Shown here piece by piece: positions 9,177-17,998 of a DNA stretch of 64,000 bases; position 1 is the stretch's first letter; each line of letters starts with the position of its first letter. The position numbers were made by a program, and so were the translations under genes. Below the pieces are notes generated by a model. That model did not search any database and was not told the DNA's origin. It was given only the letters and a program-made list of their open reading frames with translations. The stretch spans positions 496,001 through 560,000 of the forward strand of contig CP048228.1 of the NCBI GenBank assembly GCA_020002265.1. Direction: 5' to 3'. This DNA comes from Anaplasmataceae bacterium AB001_6. GTDB lineage: Bacteria > Pseudomonadota > Alphaproteobacteria > Rickettsiales > Anaplasmataceae.

Positions 9177-10820
9177 TTATCTATTTTTTAATTTTTCCAT
9201 GATTGTTAGCACAGATTTATTAAGTTGGGAATCACTCTTAATCGAACAATCAATTTTTCTTATAGAATGTATGACAGTTGCATGATCCCTTCCAAAGCTT
9301 TTACCTATTATAGGAAGGCTGTTTTTTGTCATTTTTTTTGCTAAAAACATTGCAATTTGTCTTGGTACAGAAAATTTTTGCGATCTTTTTATAGATTTTA
9401 TCTCGCTAATTTTAATATTAAAATGATTTGCTGTTTGTATTATTATTTCATCTATCGTTGTTGTTTTATCTGCTGTTCTTAAAAGATCATTTAAGATTTC
9501 TTTTGTTGAATCTAGAGAAATTTCCTGTCCGGTTAAAGATGAATGTGCAACAACTTTTTTTAGCGCTCCTTCTAATTCTCTCACACTTGATGTGATGTTT
9601 TTTGCAATAAATTCAGTTATTTTATTTGGTATCTTTATTTCTAATTGTTCTAATTTTGATTGCAATATTCCCATTCTTAGTTCAAAAGTTGTTGGATTAA
9701 TATCCGCTACTAAACCCCATCCTAACCTAGATTTTATTCTTTCTTCAACGCCATTTAGATCATTCGGTGATCTATCAGCTGATATAACTAATTGTCTTTT
9801 TTGATCAATAAGGGCATTAAATGTATGGAAAAATTCCTCCTGAGTACTTTCCTTTCCACTGATAAATTGCAGATCATCTATCATTAATATATCCACTGAT
9901 CTCAGATGATTTTTAAAAGATAGGAGTGTGCGCTCTTTTAAAGAAAGTATATATTTATACATGAATGTTTCTGCTGACATATATATGACTTTCTTATCTT
10001 TAAAATTTTTTTTTGTATTCCATGCTATAGCATGCATCAAATGAGTTTTTCCTAATCCCACGTTCCCATATAAAAAGAGAGGGTTGCTATCATTCGATGG
10101 ATGTTCCATTTCTGATACTCTTTTAGCGGCTTCAAAGGCAAAATTATTAGGCTTTCCAACTATGAAATTACTAAAAGTATATCTAGAATCCAGTATTACT
10201 TTGAATTTGTCTTCTTTTGATATCTTATCTATAATATTAGGATCTTTGTCTGATTCTTTATCATTATTGATTATTTTTGAATATATTGATTGTTTATCAA
10301 TTTTTTGGCTAATATCATGATTTTCGGATTCTAAGTAAGTTATTTGTTCTTTATTGTCTTCTTCTTTTATAACAAAAGTTTCCTTTATCTCTGATTTTGG
10401 TTCAGATTTTTTTACTATTATATCTATACTTTTGATCTCTGGGATATGTTTATGCCATAAACGAAGGAGTTTGTCATAATAATTGACCATGATCCAATCT
10501 TTTACGAATTCTGTGGGAGCGGCAAAATATACACAATTATTTTTTATTGTTCCCAATATTATGCATTTGAACCAACTTTCAAATGCATCTTTTCCGCATA
10601 TTTTAAGTAAATCAAGTTGTATATCGTTCCAGATTTTAATAAAATGTTGTTCATCTTTTGTTGCTTTTATGCAAGATTCATCATTTTTATATTCATCTAC
10701 TTTCTCTTTGGTAGGATAATTTGTTGATTGCTTTATTTCTATTATATCGTGCTTTTTTTTAGTAGAATTAAATTTTATTTCTTGTAATATTTCTTGTACT
10801 GTTTTATAAGTTATTACCAT
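9177..10820 (-). CDS. dnaA: Chromosomal replication initiator DnaA
   Basis: AAA+ ATPase that opens the replication origin. Domain I lies at about residues 60-140 (FIKIWNDIQLDLL), a charged linker follows to about 205, and the AAA+ core has Walker A GNVGLGKTH and Walker B ILMIDDLQF. Domain IV has the DnaA signature SFGRDHATVIHSIRKI near residues 505-520. At 547 aa it is longer than the usual 450-470 because of a ~60-residue Lys/Glu-rich extension before domain I; no internal Met sits before domain I, so the long start is favoured. It is followed downstream by skp-fabZ rather than dnaN, so dnaA need not mark the origin. Confidence 0.96.
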   Translation of the reverse strand: MVITYKTVQEILQEIKFNSTKKKHDIIEIKQSTNYPTKEKVDEYKNDESCIKATKDEQHFIKIWNDIQLDLLKICGKDAFESWFKCIILGTIKNNCVYFAAPTEFVKDWIMVNYYDKLLRLWHKHIPEIKSIDIIVKKSEPKSEIKETFVIKEEDNKEQITYLESENHDISQKIDKQSIYSKIINNDKESDKDPNIIDKISKEDKFKVILDSRYTFSNFIVGKPNNFAFEAAKRVSEMEHPSNDSNPLFLYGNVGLGKTHLMHAIAWNTKKNFKDKKVIYMSAETFMYKYILSLKERTLLSFKNHLRSVDILMIDDLQFISGKESTQEEFFHTFNALIDQKRQLVISADRSPNDLNGVEERIKSRLGWGLVADINPTTFELRMGILQSKLEQLEIKIPNKITEFIAKNITSSVRELEGALKKVVAHSSLTGQEISLDSTKEILNDLLRTADKTTTIDEIIIQTANHFNIKISEIKSIKRSQKFSVPRQIAMFLAKKMTKNSLPIIGKSFGRDHATVIHSIRKIDCSIKSDSQLNKSVLTIMEKLKNR

Positions 10821-10847
10821 ATCTTTTGAATTGTAATCCTAATAATT

Positions 10848-11237
10848 TTATTTTATATGTTTGACAGGGAGGTTCGCTTTCCAACAATTTTCTGTGCCAT
10901 TATCGAAACCATCTTGCACATTGAAACAATCATATCCTATATTTTGTAAAAGTGTACATACAAATTTTGATCGGACACCAGATTTACAAATAACAAATAT
11001 TTTTACATCTTTTGAGATATTTTGCTCTAAAAATTTTTCAGTAAAACCTGATTGAAACTTTTCTTCTAGTGGTTTTGTCACATTTATTTCAATCAATAAT
11101 TTTTTGTCATAATCGGGAGTTCCATAAATATCATGTTCTGCTTTAGACCTAACATCTAATAATATCTTATTTTCATTGCTATTGTCATCGAATAATGATT
11201 TTTTTAAATCTAATATATTTATATTTTTAACTGACAT
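10848..11237 (-). CDS. Rhodanese-domain protein
   Basis: A single rhodanese fold of 129 aa without a signal peptide. The N-terminal strand ends in ILLDVRSKAEHD. The active-site loop is CKSGVRSKF, with the catalytic Cys near residue 94 and the CxxGxRS pattern typical of sulfurtransferases. The C-terminus has the usual GYDCFNVQDGFDNG followed by a Trp. It probably handles persulfide sulfur, but the acceptor is unknown. It ends 27 bases before dnaA on the same strand and may be co-transcribed with it. Confidence 0.85.
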   Translation of the reverse strand: MSVKNINILDLKKSLFDDNSNENKILLDVRSKAEHDIYGTPDYDKKLLIEINVTKPLEEKFQSGFTEKFLEQNISKDVKIFVICKSGVRSKFVCTLLQNIGYDCFNVQDGFDNGTENCWKANLPVKHIK

Positions 11238-11331
11238 AATTCATATATTCATGATTAAATTTATTTTTAACAAAGTATATTAGTCCTATATGTTGCATAT
11301 AGCAAATAATGTATTAAATTAACATTTTATA

Positions 11332-11355
11332 ATTATTAATTTTTTAATTAATAAT
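11332..11355. repeat. Inverted repeat between divergent rhodanese and ftsY genes
   Basis: Perfect 10-bp arms ATTATTAATT (11332-11341) and AATTAATAAT (11346-11355) with a 4-nt T loop. It sits in the middle of a 181-bp divergent intergenic region. Position suggests an operator or a structured promoter region rather than a terminator. It is made only of A and T, so chance is possible in this genome. Confidence 0.35.
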
Positions 11356-11418
11356 ATTTGCATTATAATCATCAAATATTTTAGAATATAGGTTAGTTCT
11401 TGTATAACGATTTCTTCA

Positions 11419-12363
11419 ATGATAAAAGTCAAAGATTTTTTCACTAATTTCAAAAAAAATATAAAAAAAGATGGGTCTTTTTTAAGTGGAATAGGGTCAA
11501 TTTTTACTTATTCTGCTAAGCGAAAGATTGATGATGCAATGTTACAAGATATTAAAAGATGCCTTTTGGAATCTGATGTTGGTTCTAAAGCCACTAAAAA
11601 GATTATTAATCAAATATCAAAGAAAAAATGCAAAGCTGAAGAATTTGGTATTGATGCATTTAAGAGTCTATTATCAGAAATAATACAGGAGATTGTATCG
11701 AATAATGGATTTAATCTTAACATTAATAATGATAATGATTTAACAGTATTTGTTGTTTGCGGTGTTAATGGTAATGGAAAAACAACTACAATCGCAAAAA
11801 TTGCTAATTTGTATATACAGAACAAAAAAAAGGTAGTCTTAGGAGCATGTGATACATTTAGAGCAGCAGCCAAAGATCAGCTTTTATTATGGTCTGAAAA
11901 ATTAGGAATAGAATGTATTTACGGTGATAAAATTGATTCTGATCCAGCTAGTGTTGCATACAAAGCTTTGGAATATGCTATAAAAGAAGATGCCGATTTA
12001 TTGATAATAGATACAGCTGGAAGAGTGCATAATCAAGACAATTTAATGTCAGAATTACAGAAAATTATTAAGGTTATAAATAAGAAAACAGGCAAAGAGA
12101 TTGATGAAATCATAATGTGTATAGATGCAACAACTGGCCAAAATGCTATTTCTCAATTGTCAGCTTTTAATGATAGAATAGGTGTCAGCAGTGTTATTAT
12201 TACCAAAATGGATGGTAGTGCAAAAGCAGGAACTATAATAGCTCTGTCTGATACATTTAAATCAATTAATATCGCTTATTTAGGTGTTGGAGAAAATATT
12301 GGAGATTTACAAAAATTTGATCCTGTGAAATTCTCTAAGGATATTTTAGATATAGCAGATTAA
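11419..12363 (+). CDS. ftsY: Signal recognition particle receptor FtsY
   Basis: GTPase that docks SRP-bound ribosomes at the membrane. The 314-aa NG-domain form lacks the long acidic A domain of E. coli, as is usual in alphaproteobacteria. The N domain occupies residues 1-100. The G domain has VNGNGKTTTIAKIA (G1, about 114-127), DTFRAAAKDQL, DTAGR, and TKMDGSAKAG (G4, near 270-279). The last base of its TAA stop is the first base of the next gene's ATG, indicating translational coupling to the MidA-like gene. Confidence 0.96.
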   Translation: MIKVKDFFTNFKKNIKKDGSFLSGIGSIFTYSAKRKIDDAMLQDIKRCLLESDVGSKATKKIINQISKKKCKAEEFGIDAFKSLLSEIIQEIVSNNGFNLNINNDNDLTVFVVCGVNGNGKTTTIAKIANLYIQNKKKVVLGACDTFRAAAKDQLLLWSEKLGIECIYGDKIDSDPASVAYKALEYAIKEDADLLIIDTAGRVHNQDNLMSELQKIIKVINKKTGKEIDEIIMCIDATTGQNAISQLSAFNDRIGVSSVIITKMDGSAKAGTIIALSDTFKSINIAYLGVGENIGDLQKFDPVKFSKDILDIAD

Positions 12364-13409
12364 TGTTTAATAATTCAGAGATAAAAATAAGAAAGAAAAT
12401 TACAGATCATGGGTTTATAACACTTTCTGATTTTATAAATGAAGCATTATATGGACAATATGGTTATTACACTACGCAAGATCCTTTGTCTTATACTGAT
12501 GGCGATTTTATAACATCTCCTTTGATACATCAGATATTTGGTGAAATCATCGCGATAGCTTGCATGGTTAATTGGGATAAATTGATTAATCGGAAAAAAA
12601 GCCTAACTATCGTGGAACTTGGTTCTGGATCCGGCATAATGGCCTTAGATATGATGAATGTTTTTAGGCAATTTAATGATTTTTATTCCTCTATGAATAT
12701 TTTTCTTGTTGATTGTAGTGATAAAATGAGAAAAATACAAAAACAGAAATTGGTTAATCATCTAGAAAAAGTGACACAATTTTCTTCTGTGGAAGAAGCC
12801 ATATCTTGTCTTTCTGCCGATTCTAATGTTTTCTTTGTAGCTAACGAATTTTTTGATGCTATATCTGTTAATCAGTATATTTTTAAGGATAACAATTGGT
12901 ATATTTCTATTATTAAAGAGAATTTTAAGGGAGATTTAATTTTTTCTACTAAACCAATTGATAAATTACCAAAAAGTGATTTTGTGGATTTTCTTCATCC
13001 TATAGAAGGCGATATTATAGAATATTCTTCTGGTATTTCTAATACTATTTCATTAATAAAGAAGACGTTGAATATCATGGGTGGTTATGGCTTATTTATA
13101 GATTATGGCTGTATTAATAAAAGATGTGTATCAACAATTCGATCTTTTTATAAGAATAAAATTTTACCTAATATTTTTTTTAAAATAGGTTTAAGTGATA
13201 TAACGCATGACTTAAATTTTAAAATATTTGGCCAATATAAAGATTATTGTACGCAGAAGGATTTTCTATATAAGTATGGTTTAAAGGAGAGAGTAGAAAT
13301 TTTATCTAAGAAGTGTGATATTCGTGATCGTTATCTTTTATCGCAAGCTATTGATAAATTGACAGCTTCTCATCATATGGGCGAAAAATTTAAAGCTATC
13401 GAATTATAA
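12363..13409 (+). CDS. SAM-dependent methyltransferase, MidA/NDUFAF7 family
   Basis: A 348-aa class I methyltransferase of the DUF185 family. In mitochondria NDUFAF7 methylates an arginine of a complex I subunit; bacterial roles are less clear. Motifs are LYGQYGYYTTQDPLSY near the N-terminus, GDFITSPLIHQIFGE, the SAM loop VELGSGSGIMALDMM (about 86-100), and the hallmark ANEFFDAISVNQYIF (about 160-174). It overlaps the ftsY stop codon by one base. In alphaproteobacteria this family often sits beside lgt; here it is coupled to ftsY. Confidence 0.88.
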   Translation: MFNNSEIKIRKKITDHGFITLSDFINEALYGQYGYYTTQDPLSYTDGDFITSPLIHQIFGEIIAIACMVNWDKLINRKKSLTIVELGSGSGIMALDMMNVFRQFNDFYSSMNIFLVDCSDKMRKIQKQKLVNHLEKVTQFSSVEEAISCLSADSNVFFVANEFFDAISVNQYIFKDNNWYISIIKENFKGDLIFSTKPIDKLPKSDFVDFLHPIEGDIIEYSSGISNTISLIKKTLNIMGGYGLFIDYGCINKRCVSTIRSFYKNKILPNIFFKIGLSDITHDLNFKIFGQYKDYCTQKDFLYKYGLKERVEILSKKCDIRDRYLLSQAIDKLTASHHMGEKFKAIEL

Positions 13410-13794
13410 ATTTCTATAAAAAATTAAGATTAATAAGAAGAAGAGAAGATTTTTTTCAAAAAAATTTATTTTCTCTGATTGATTTTAACTATTTCTCTTG
13501 TAAATTTAAAAAATCATTTTTCATCACAGGGTAGAGTAACATCTATGCATGCCATAATTAATTGATGAAGAAATCTTTAACAGGAATATACAGATGATAC
13601 TGTATAGATTAATACATTGTTATTTTTAGGTGTGTTTTGGTTATTATTTCAATTAAAGGTTGAAATATGAAAATATATATTATATATTGTCACTGAGTAA
13701 TTAACGAATTATTTTTATTAATAGTTGATAATATCTACTATTAATTGTTATTATTCTGTTTTATCTTTTATCCGAGTAATTTAGAGGTTTTACA
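13410..13794. other. 385-bp intergenic leader of the surface-antigen array
   Basis: No ORF or tRNA is recognisable. An 8-bp inverted repeat (TATTTCAA / TTGAAATA) lies at 13645-13667 with a 7-nt loop. A second, shorter one (AATAGT / ACTATT) lies near 13719-13741. A GAGG ribosome site ends 8-10 bases before the ATG at 13795. The promoter for the first antigen gene must lie here or further upstream, but no convincing -35/-10 pair was found. Confidence 0.4.
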
Positions 13795-14601
13795 ATGAAT
13801 CTAAAAAATAAAGTGTTACTGGGACTGGCTGCCGTTGCTATGTTTGGAATTTCTTCTCTAAATGGAGTAAGTGCAGCTTCTACGTCCTCTAAACCTTCAA
13901 AATCTTCTGGTATGTACGCTGCTGTGTTCTACCAGCCTAGTTTTCTTCACTCAATGACAGTAACAGCAAAGCATGAAGCTAATGCTATTGGTGCTACTGG
14001 TATTAATCAAGTTGAGCAAGAATTATCAAAATTCAATTTTAATTGGTTAGGCGGTGGTATCGAAGTTGGATACAAAACCGGTGGTTTTGTAATATCTGGT
14101 ATGGTTGATATGTCAACTGCTACAGAAGTAGATGTTGAAGGTGATGATAATAAATATTTGGCAATTGGTAGTGATGTGAAAGCTGCTGCTAGTGAAAGTA
14201 ACTATTTCCTGAAATTGCATGACTATAGAAGTGCTTTCTTTGGTATCTTAGCAGATTATGAATTTGGTATGGGTTCCATGGCTCCTTTTGTTGGGGTAGG
14301 TGCTGGTATGGAATACACTAAACTGACTTTCCTAGGAGGGCTTGATAATTCTGAAACTACTGTAACGGAATATCCATTTGCTGTACAGGGAAGAGCAGGT
14401 ATATCTTATGATATGGGTTCTGGTGTTCAGCCATATGCTTCTTATACTTTTAGATATGTCTTTGAAAAAGAATTTGAAACTACAGTTCCTGAATACGCTA
14501 TAGATGATGCATCTAACATTGCTGACAATGGAAAGGCTAAGTTCACTTTGAATAGTGCAATGAAAAGTTTAGTACAAATTGGTGTTAGATTTACTTTCTA
14601 A
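13795..14601 (+). CDS. Msp2/P44-type outer membrane protein, array member 1
   Basis: A 268-aa surface antigen predicted to be a beta-barrel. The signal peptide ends near residue 27 (NGVSAAS). Conserved family blocks follow: SGMYAAVFYQPSF, FNWLGGGIEVGYKTGGFVISG, FFGILADYEFG, APFVGVGAGMEYTKL, YPFAVQGRAGISYDMGSG, and a C-terminal strand ending GVRFTF with a terminal Phe, the usual outer membrane insertion signal. Variable segments lie between the blocks. It is the most complete match to the Anaplasma/Ehrlichia surface antigen family among the divergent members. A hairpin terminator follows, so it may be a single-gene unit. Confidence 0.85.
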   Translation: MNLKNKVLLGLAAVAMFGISSLNGVSAASTSSKPSKSSGMYAAVFYQPSFLHSMTVTAKHEANAIGATGINQVEQELSKFNFNWLGGGIEVGYKTGGFVISGMVDMSTATEVDVEGDDNKYLAIGSDVKAAASESNYFLKLHDYRSAFFGILADYEFGMGSMAPFVGVGAGMEYTKLTFLGGLDNSETTVTEYPFAVQGRAGISYDMGSGVQPYASYTFRYVFEKEFETTVPEYAIDDASNIADNGKAKFTLNSAMKSLVQIGVRFTF

Positions 14602-14611
14602 AAACAATCTT

Positions 14612-14655
14612 AATCAAGGGAGAGTATGTCATATTTACTTCCCTTGATTTCTTTT
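14612..14655 (+). terminator. Hairpin terminator after array member 1
   Basis: Arms AATCAAGGGA (14612-14621) and TCCCTTGATT (14640-14649) are perfect complements, followed by T-rich TCTTTTT. It starts 11 bases after the stop codon. Confidence 0.8.
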
Positions 14656-14892
14656 TATTTTGAAAAAAATTTTCTTTGATGTAGGTGTTGGATCAAGAAA
14701 TACCTATTCTTTTGAAGTCAAAGTTTTTTTTATTATCTTTTAAAATTAGGGTGATGAATGTGTTTGTAAAACATTTACCTTTCGCCTTTAATTCTCTTTT
14801 TGTTCTTTAATATAAACTAAAAATTATTGTATTTAGGATATATCTAATTCATTTTTTATTTATCAGCAAAAGCTGTTTATTGATCTTATCAG

Positions 14893-15840
14893 ATGAAAAG
14901 AATTAGTATTATATTTTCTGTTTTTTTATTAACAATTAATAATATTGAAGCTGCGATAGTGCAGAAGAAGAGTAATATATATTCTGAGATATTTTATCAA
15001 TATAGTATTATGAATGACATTAGTGTCTCTATTAAAGATTCTAAATATAAGGATAAAATTATATATGATACTGCCGTAACAAAACAAAGTATAGATGAAT
15101 CTCTTTTGGGATTTGGCTTTGAAGTAGGGTATGAATCTGGTGATATGTTTTCTTTCGGTATTATTTTTGATCATAGAGAGCACGGTTGTTTTACTAATAA
15201 TATAAACAGCAATAATAAAGATTCTTCATCTGAAGGAATATCTGGTTTTTTTAATAATGATAATACATCTTCATCCAATGGTAATGATGAAACTACAAAA
15301 ACAAGAGGATATAAATTAACTTCAACAAAATTGATTGAGCATACTCCTGCTGATGAAGATACTGATACACCACAAAAAGATGTTTTCAGAGATAAAAATA
15401 GCTATATTGATTCGATAAGCAAAAATTTTATTGGCTTGGTATCTGATGTTAATTTCCATATTAGAGAACACAAATTAACACCATCATTAGGTTTAGGGTT
15501 GGGTGTGAATCGCACCGCGGTAACATATAATACTATCGATTTTTACACTAATAATAGTAGTAATTTTACAACTGTTACTGCTTGGCCATTAGCACTATTA
15601 GCGCGTGCTGGGATATCTTATGATTTTAGTGAAAACTCTTATATTTTTACACGCATTGCAATTAATTACACTACAGAAAAAAATTTAAGCGGTAATGTAT
15701 TTGTTGATGAATTTGAGAGAGTGATTGAAGATAATGAACTTAAATCAAATACTCCTAAAGGAACCATAAATAATCAAAAATCTGCTTTTTATGGAGATTT
15801 TTCTTATCAATTTCAGTTAGGAATAGGGTTTATGTTTTGA
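14893..15840 (+). CDS. Divergent Msp2/P44-type outer membrane protein, array member 2
   Basis: A 315-aa precursor with a signal peptide of about 20 residues (LTINNIEAA). Family landmarks are weaker but in order: IYSEIFYQYSIMNDI, LLGFGFEVGYESGDMFSFGI, NFIGLVSDVNFHI, PSLGLGLGVNRTAV, WPLALLARAGISYDFSEN, and a terminal GIGFMF. A low-complexity Asn/Ser/Asp-rich insert occupies about residues 100-150 and would form an external loop. No close paralogue is present in the window. There is no SD-like sequence before the ATG and no clear promoter. Confidence 0.75.
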   Translation: MKRISIIFSVFLLTINNIEAAIVQKKSNIYSEIFYQYSIMNDISVSIKDSKYKDKIIYDTAVTKQSIDESLLGFGFEVGYESGDMFSFGIIFDHREHGCFTNNINSNNKDSSSEGISGFFNNDNTSSSNGNDETTKTRGYKLTSTKLIEHTPADEDTDTPQKDVFRDKNSYIDSISKNFIGLVSDVNFHIREHKLTPSLGLGLGVNRTAVTYNTIDFYTNNSSNFTTVTAWPLALLARAGISYDFSENSYIFTRIAINYTTEKNLSGNVFVDEFERVIEDNELKSNTPKGTINNQKSAFYGDFSYQFQLGIGFMF

Positions 15841-15907
15841 ATGGTATTAATAAGTTAATATTATTCTTTTATAATTTTCTCAGGTTATGGTGTAATGTTA
15901 TGGGCGG

Positions 15908-16690
15908 ATGAGTAGAAAATCGTTTGCAGTTTTACTTGTTATCTTTTCATATTTGATACAATCAGAAATTAGAGCTGATTCGCTATCAAAAGATATGTAT
16001 TTATTTCATTCTAATGCTTTTGCACGCGTATTTTTAGGTGTGAATAACATCTTTAATGATAATTTAAACGAACGTATTGCTTTTGATACTAGTCAATATA
16101 AGGGAACAGAATATACAAAAGTTAATTCTCCATTTTTTGTATTTGGAGGAGAGGTAGGTTATATGTTTGACCCTTTATCTATTTCTTTTCAATTAGATTA
16201 TGCAAAACTGTCTTGTTATGAAAAATCATTAAAGGATGATGGTAGTTTTATAGTACCTCAAACCGGTACTGATGTAGATCTTACTGGATTAAGAATTAAA
16301 AATATGTATGACCTTCATTTTTCAACTAATTTCAACTTTACATTTAACATGTCAGGATGGATTTATTTTATTTTGGGGGCAGGAATAGGGTTTGATAGTA
16401 TATATTTTGATGCTTTTGATGAATCTGATAGTTCTTTCAAAGCTACTTATAAATCTATGCCGCTTTCTACACAACTTAATTGTATGATCGGTATTAAATC
16501 TAGTGGAGTATTAAATGTGTCTCCTTATCTTGGTTATCATTTAAAACATACTTATAAAACAGAAATCGATTTTAAAGACCCTTCCATGAATCCTATGCTA
16601 GAAGATAGCAAGGACAGAAATCTTACTCTAGCTGATATGAATAATACGAATTATCACGCATTTGTTATCGGGTTGATGATACATCTATAA
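15908..16690 (+). CDS. Divergent Msp2/P44-type outer membrane protein, array member 3
   Basis: A 260-aa precursor with a signal peptide ending near residue 24 (SEIRADS). Retained features are FFVFGGEVGYMFDPLSISF, a strand with MSGWIYFILGAGIGFDSIYF, MPLSTQLNCMIGIKSSG and VSPYLGYHLKHTYKTEI. The protein ends in MIHL, so the terminal Phe typical of barrels is replaced by Leu. It is the most diverged member of the array and has kept an intact frame. The ATG at 15908 follows GGGCGG with almost no spacing, so the ribosome site is unusual. Confidence 0.65.
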   Translation: MSRKSFAVLLVIFSYLIQSEIRADSLSKDMYLFHSNAFARVFLGVNNIFNDNLNERIAFDTSQYKGTEYTKVNSPFFVFGGEVGYMFDPLSISFQLDYAKLSCYEKSLKDDGSFIVPQTGTDVDLTGLRIKNMYDLHFSTNFNFTFNMSGWIYFILGAGIGFDSIYFDAFDESDSSFKATYKSMPLSTQLNCMIGIKSSGVLNVSPYLGYHLKHTYKTEIDFKDPSMNPMLEDSKDRNLTLADMNNTNYHAFVIGLMIHL

Positions 16691-16785
16691 TTACACATAC
16701 AGTGATTTTCTTTTATTTAAAAATCCCTTTTTTATAATTTGACGCGTTATCTTTTGATTAATTAATGTATATTTTAATATACTAT

Positions 16786-16818
16786 TTGACTAATCATATT
16801 TTTTTTTATATTTATAAT
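16786..16818 (+). promoter_or_regulatory. Probable mis-spaced promoter of array member 4
   Basis: A -35 hexamer TTGACT at 16786-16791 is followed by AATCATATT exactly as in member 7. The best -10 TATAAT lies at 16813-16818, giving a 21-bp spacer instead of the 18 bp found for members 5-7; a weaker TATTTA sits at 17-bp spacing. The 5' UTR inverted repeat of the other members is missing. Expression may therefore differ. Confidence 0.5.
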
Positions 16819-16866
16819 AATATAAATTTAAAGATAAAAATAAATTAATAAGGTATATTTTAAAAT

Positions 16867-17706
16867 ATGAAAATAAAAAGAAGATTATTAAGAAGTCTGT
16901 TTTTGGTTACTATTATGAGTGTTGTATCTTTGACAACAGTTTCTGCTGCTTCTAAAAAAGCAAGCAGTGATGGTATGCAAGTAGACATCTTTTATTCTCC
17001 AAGTATCGTTAATAATGAAATTGTTATAAGCAATCCTGAGGGTGTTAATGGATTGGCAAAAGCCATCAATCTTAAAGATAATACAAATATTGCTTGGTTA
17101 GGTGGTGGAGCTAAAGTTGGTTACAAAATGGGTGATATTACTATTTCTGCTGTTACTGATTACCGTAAAACAGATTATTACTTAGATAATGAAAATACGG
17201 ATTTACTTTATAAAGTACTAGGTGGTACTATTATTGATAGTATTCCTAGACTACCTAAAACAGCTACAGAAGGTGCTTATTATATTGGGTTAAAAGATAT
17301 TAGTAAGTGGTACACTGGAATTGATGTTGAGTATGTAATAGGCATCTCTAAAGAAATATCAGCATCTGTTGGTATTGGTGCTGGTGTAGAGTATGAATCA
17401 ATAAATATTCAATATGCAACTCCAGAGAATGTAAATAGTACTGCTGAAACTAAATTAACAGCATTGCCTTTTGCTATGCAAGGTAATGCAAGTTTTGGTT
17501 ATGAAGTATCTCCTGGCATAACTCCTTATGTTGGTTATACTCTAAGATACGCTCTTGAAACAGATTTAAAACCCAAAGACGATGCTATAAAACTCCTTGG
17601 AATTGGTGATGGAACTGGAAAAACAGTAACGCCAGCAGAACTTCCTATGAAGCTTCAAAGTGGCATCGATCATATTTTAAGAATTGGTGTAAATTTTGCT
17701 TTCTAA
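16867..17706 (+). CDS. Msp2/P44-type outer membrane protein, array member 4
   Basis: A 279-aa precursor, the first of four close paralogues (members 4-7). The signal peptide ends near residue 27 (TTVSAASKK). Blocks shared with members 6 and 7 include IFYSPSI, AWLGGGAKVGYKMGDI, SAVTDYRKTDYYL, KWYTGIDVEYVIGISKE, TALPFAMQGNASFGYEV, PGITPYVGYTLRYALET and DLKPKDDAIKL; the C-terminus is GVNFAF. Variable stretches lie at about residues 55-68, 103-125 and 175-190, the expected surface loops. The duplicated terminator cassette follows. Confidence 0.88.
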   Translation: MKIKRRLLRSLFLVTIMSVVSLTTVSAASKKASSDGMQVDIFYSPSIVNNEIVISNPEGVNGLAKAINLKDNTNIAWLGGGAKVGYKMGDITISAVTDYRKTDYYLDNENTDLLYKVLGGTIIDSIPRLPKTATEGAYYIGLKDISKWYTGIDVEYVIGISKEISASVGIGAGVEYESINIQYATPENVNSTAETKLTALPFAMQGNASFGYEVSPGITPYVGYTLRYALETDLKPKDDAIKLLGIGDGTGKTVTPAELPMKLQSGIDHILRIGVNFAF

Positions 17707-17741
17707 TTTCTCTTTAACTGAGATTATTATTTAGGTATTCT

Positions 17742-17777
17742 AGACCCGTGTTGTATATATCAGCGCGGGTCTTTTTG
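17742..17777 (+). terminator. Terminator cassette, copy A
   Basis: Stem arms 17742-17753 and 17761-17772 form 12 pairs, including two G-U wobbles, around a TATATAT loop, followed by TTTTTG. It is the same cassette as after members 6 and 7, differing at a few bases. Confidence 0.88.
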
Positions 17778-17890
17778 TTATGAATTATTTAAAAATTCTT
17801 ACTTACTTAAAAAGTATTACTTTGGGTTACTATTTTTTATAATTTAGCGCATAATCCCTTGAGTAGACTAGGATCAACCCTCATATTTAT

Positions 17891-17920
17891 TTGACCTATC
17901 ATATTATATTATTTTATAAT
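17891..17920 (+). promoter_or_regulatory. Sigma70-type promoter of array member 5
   Basis: TTGACC at 17891-17896 and a perfect TATAAT at 17915-17920, separated by 18 bp. The spacer starts TATCATATT, close to the AATCAT of the other copies. It lies 78 bases before the start codon, leaving a long 5' UTR. Confidence 0.8.
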
Positions 17921-17931
17921 AGATGTGTTTT

Positions 17932-17956
17932 CTTGCATATCTTAACATGATGCAAG
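17932..17956 (+). promoter_or_regulatory. 5' UTR inverted repeat, copy 1
   Basis: CTTGCAT (17932-17938) and ATGCAAG (17950-17956) with an 11-nt loop. It starts 11 bases after the -10 box. Copies 2 and 3 stand at the same place upstream of members 6 and 7 with 6-nt loops. It could be an mRNA 5' stabilising hairpin or a palindromic operator. Confidence 0.65.
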
Positions 17957-17998
17957 TTAGATTTAGGATTCAAAACAAACTGATAGGGGTATTTTTAT

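Noticed and set aside
9044-11418. Replication origin next to dnaA
   Set aside because: No cluster of DnaA boxes was evident, the gaps are short, and Rickettsiales origins need not be adjacent to dnaA.
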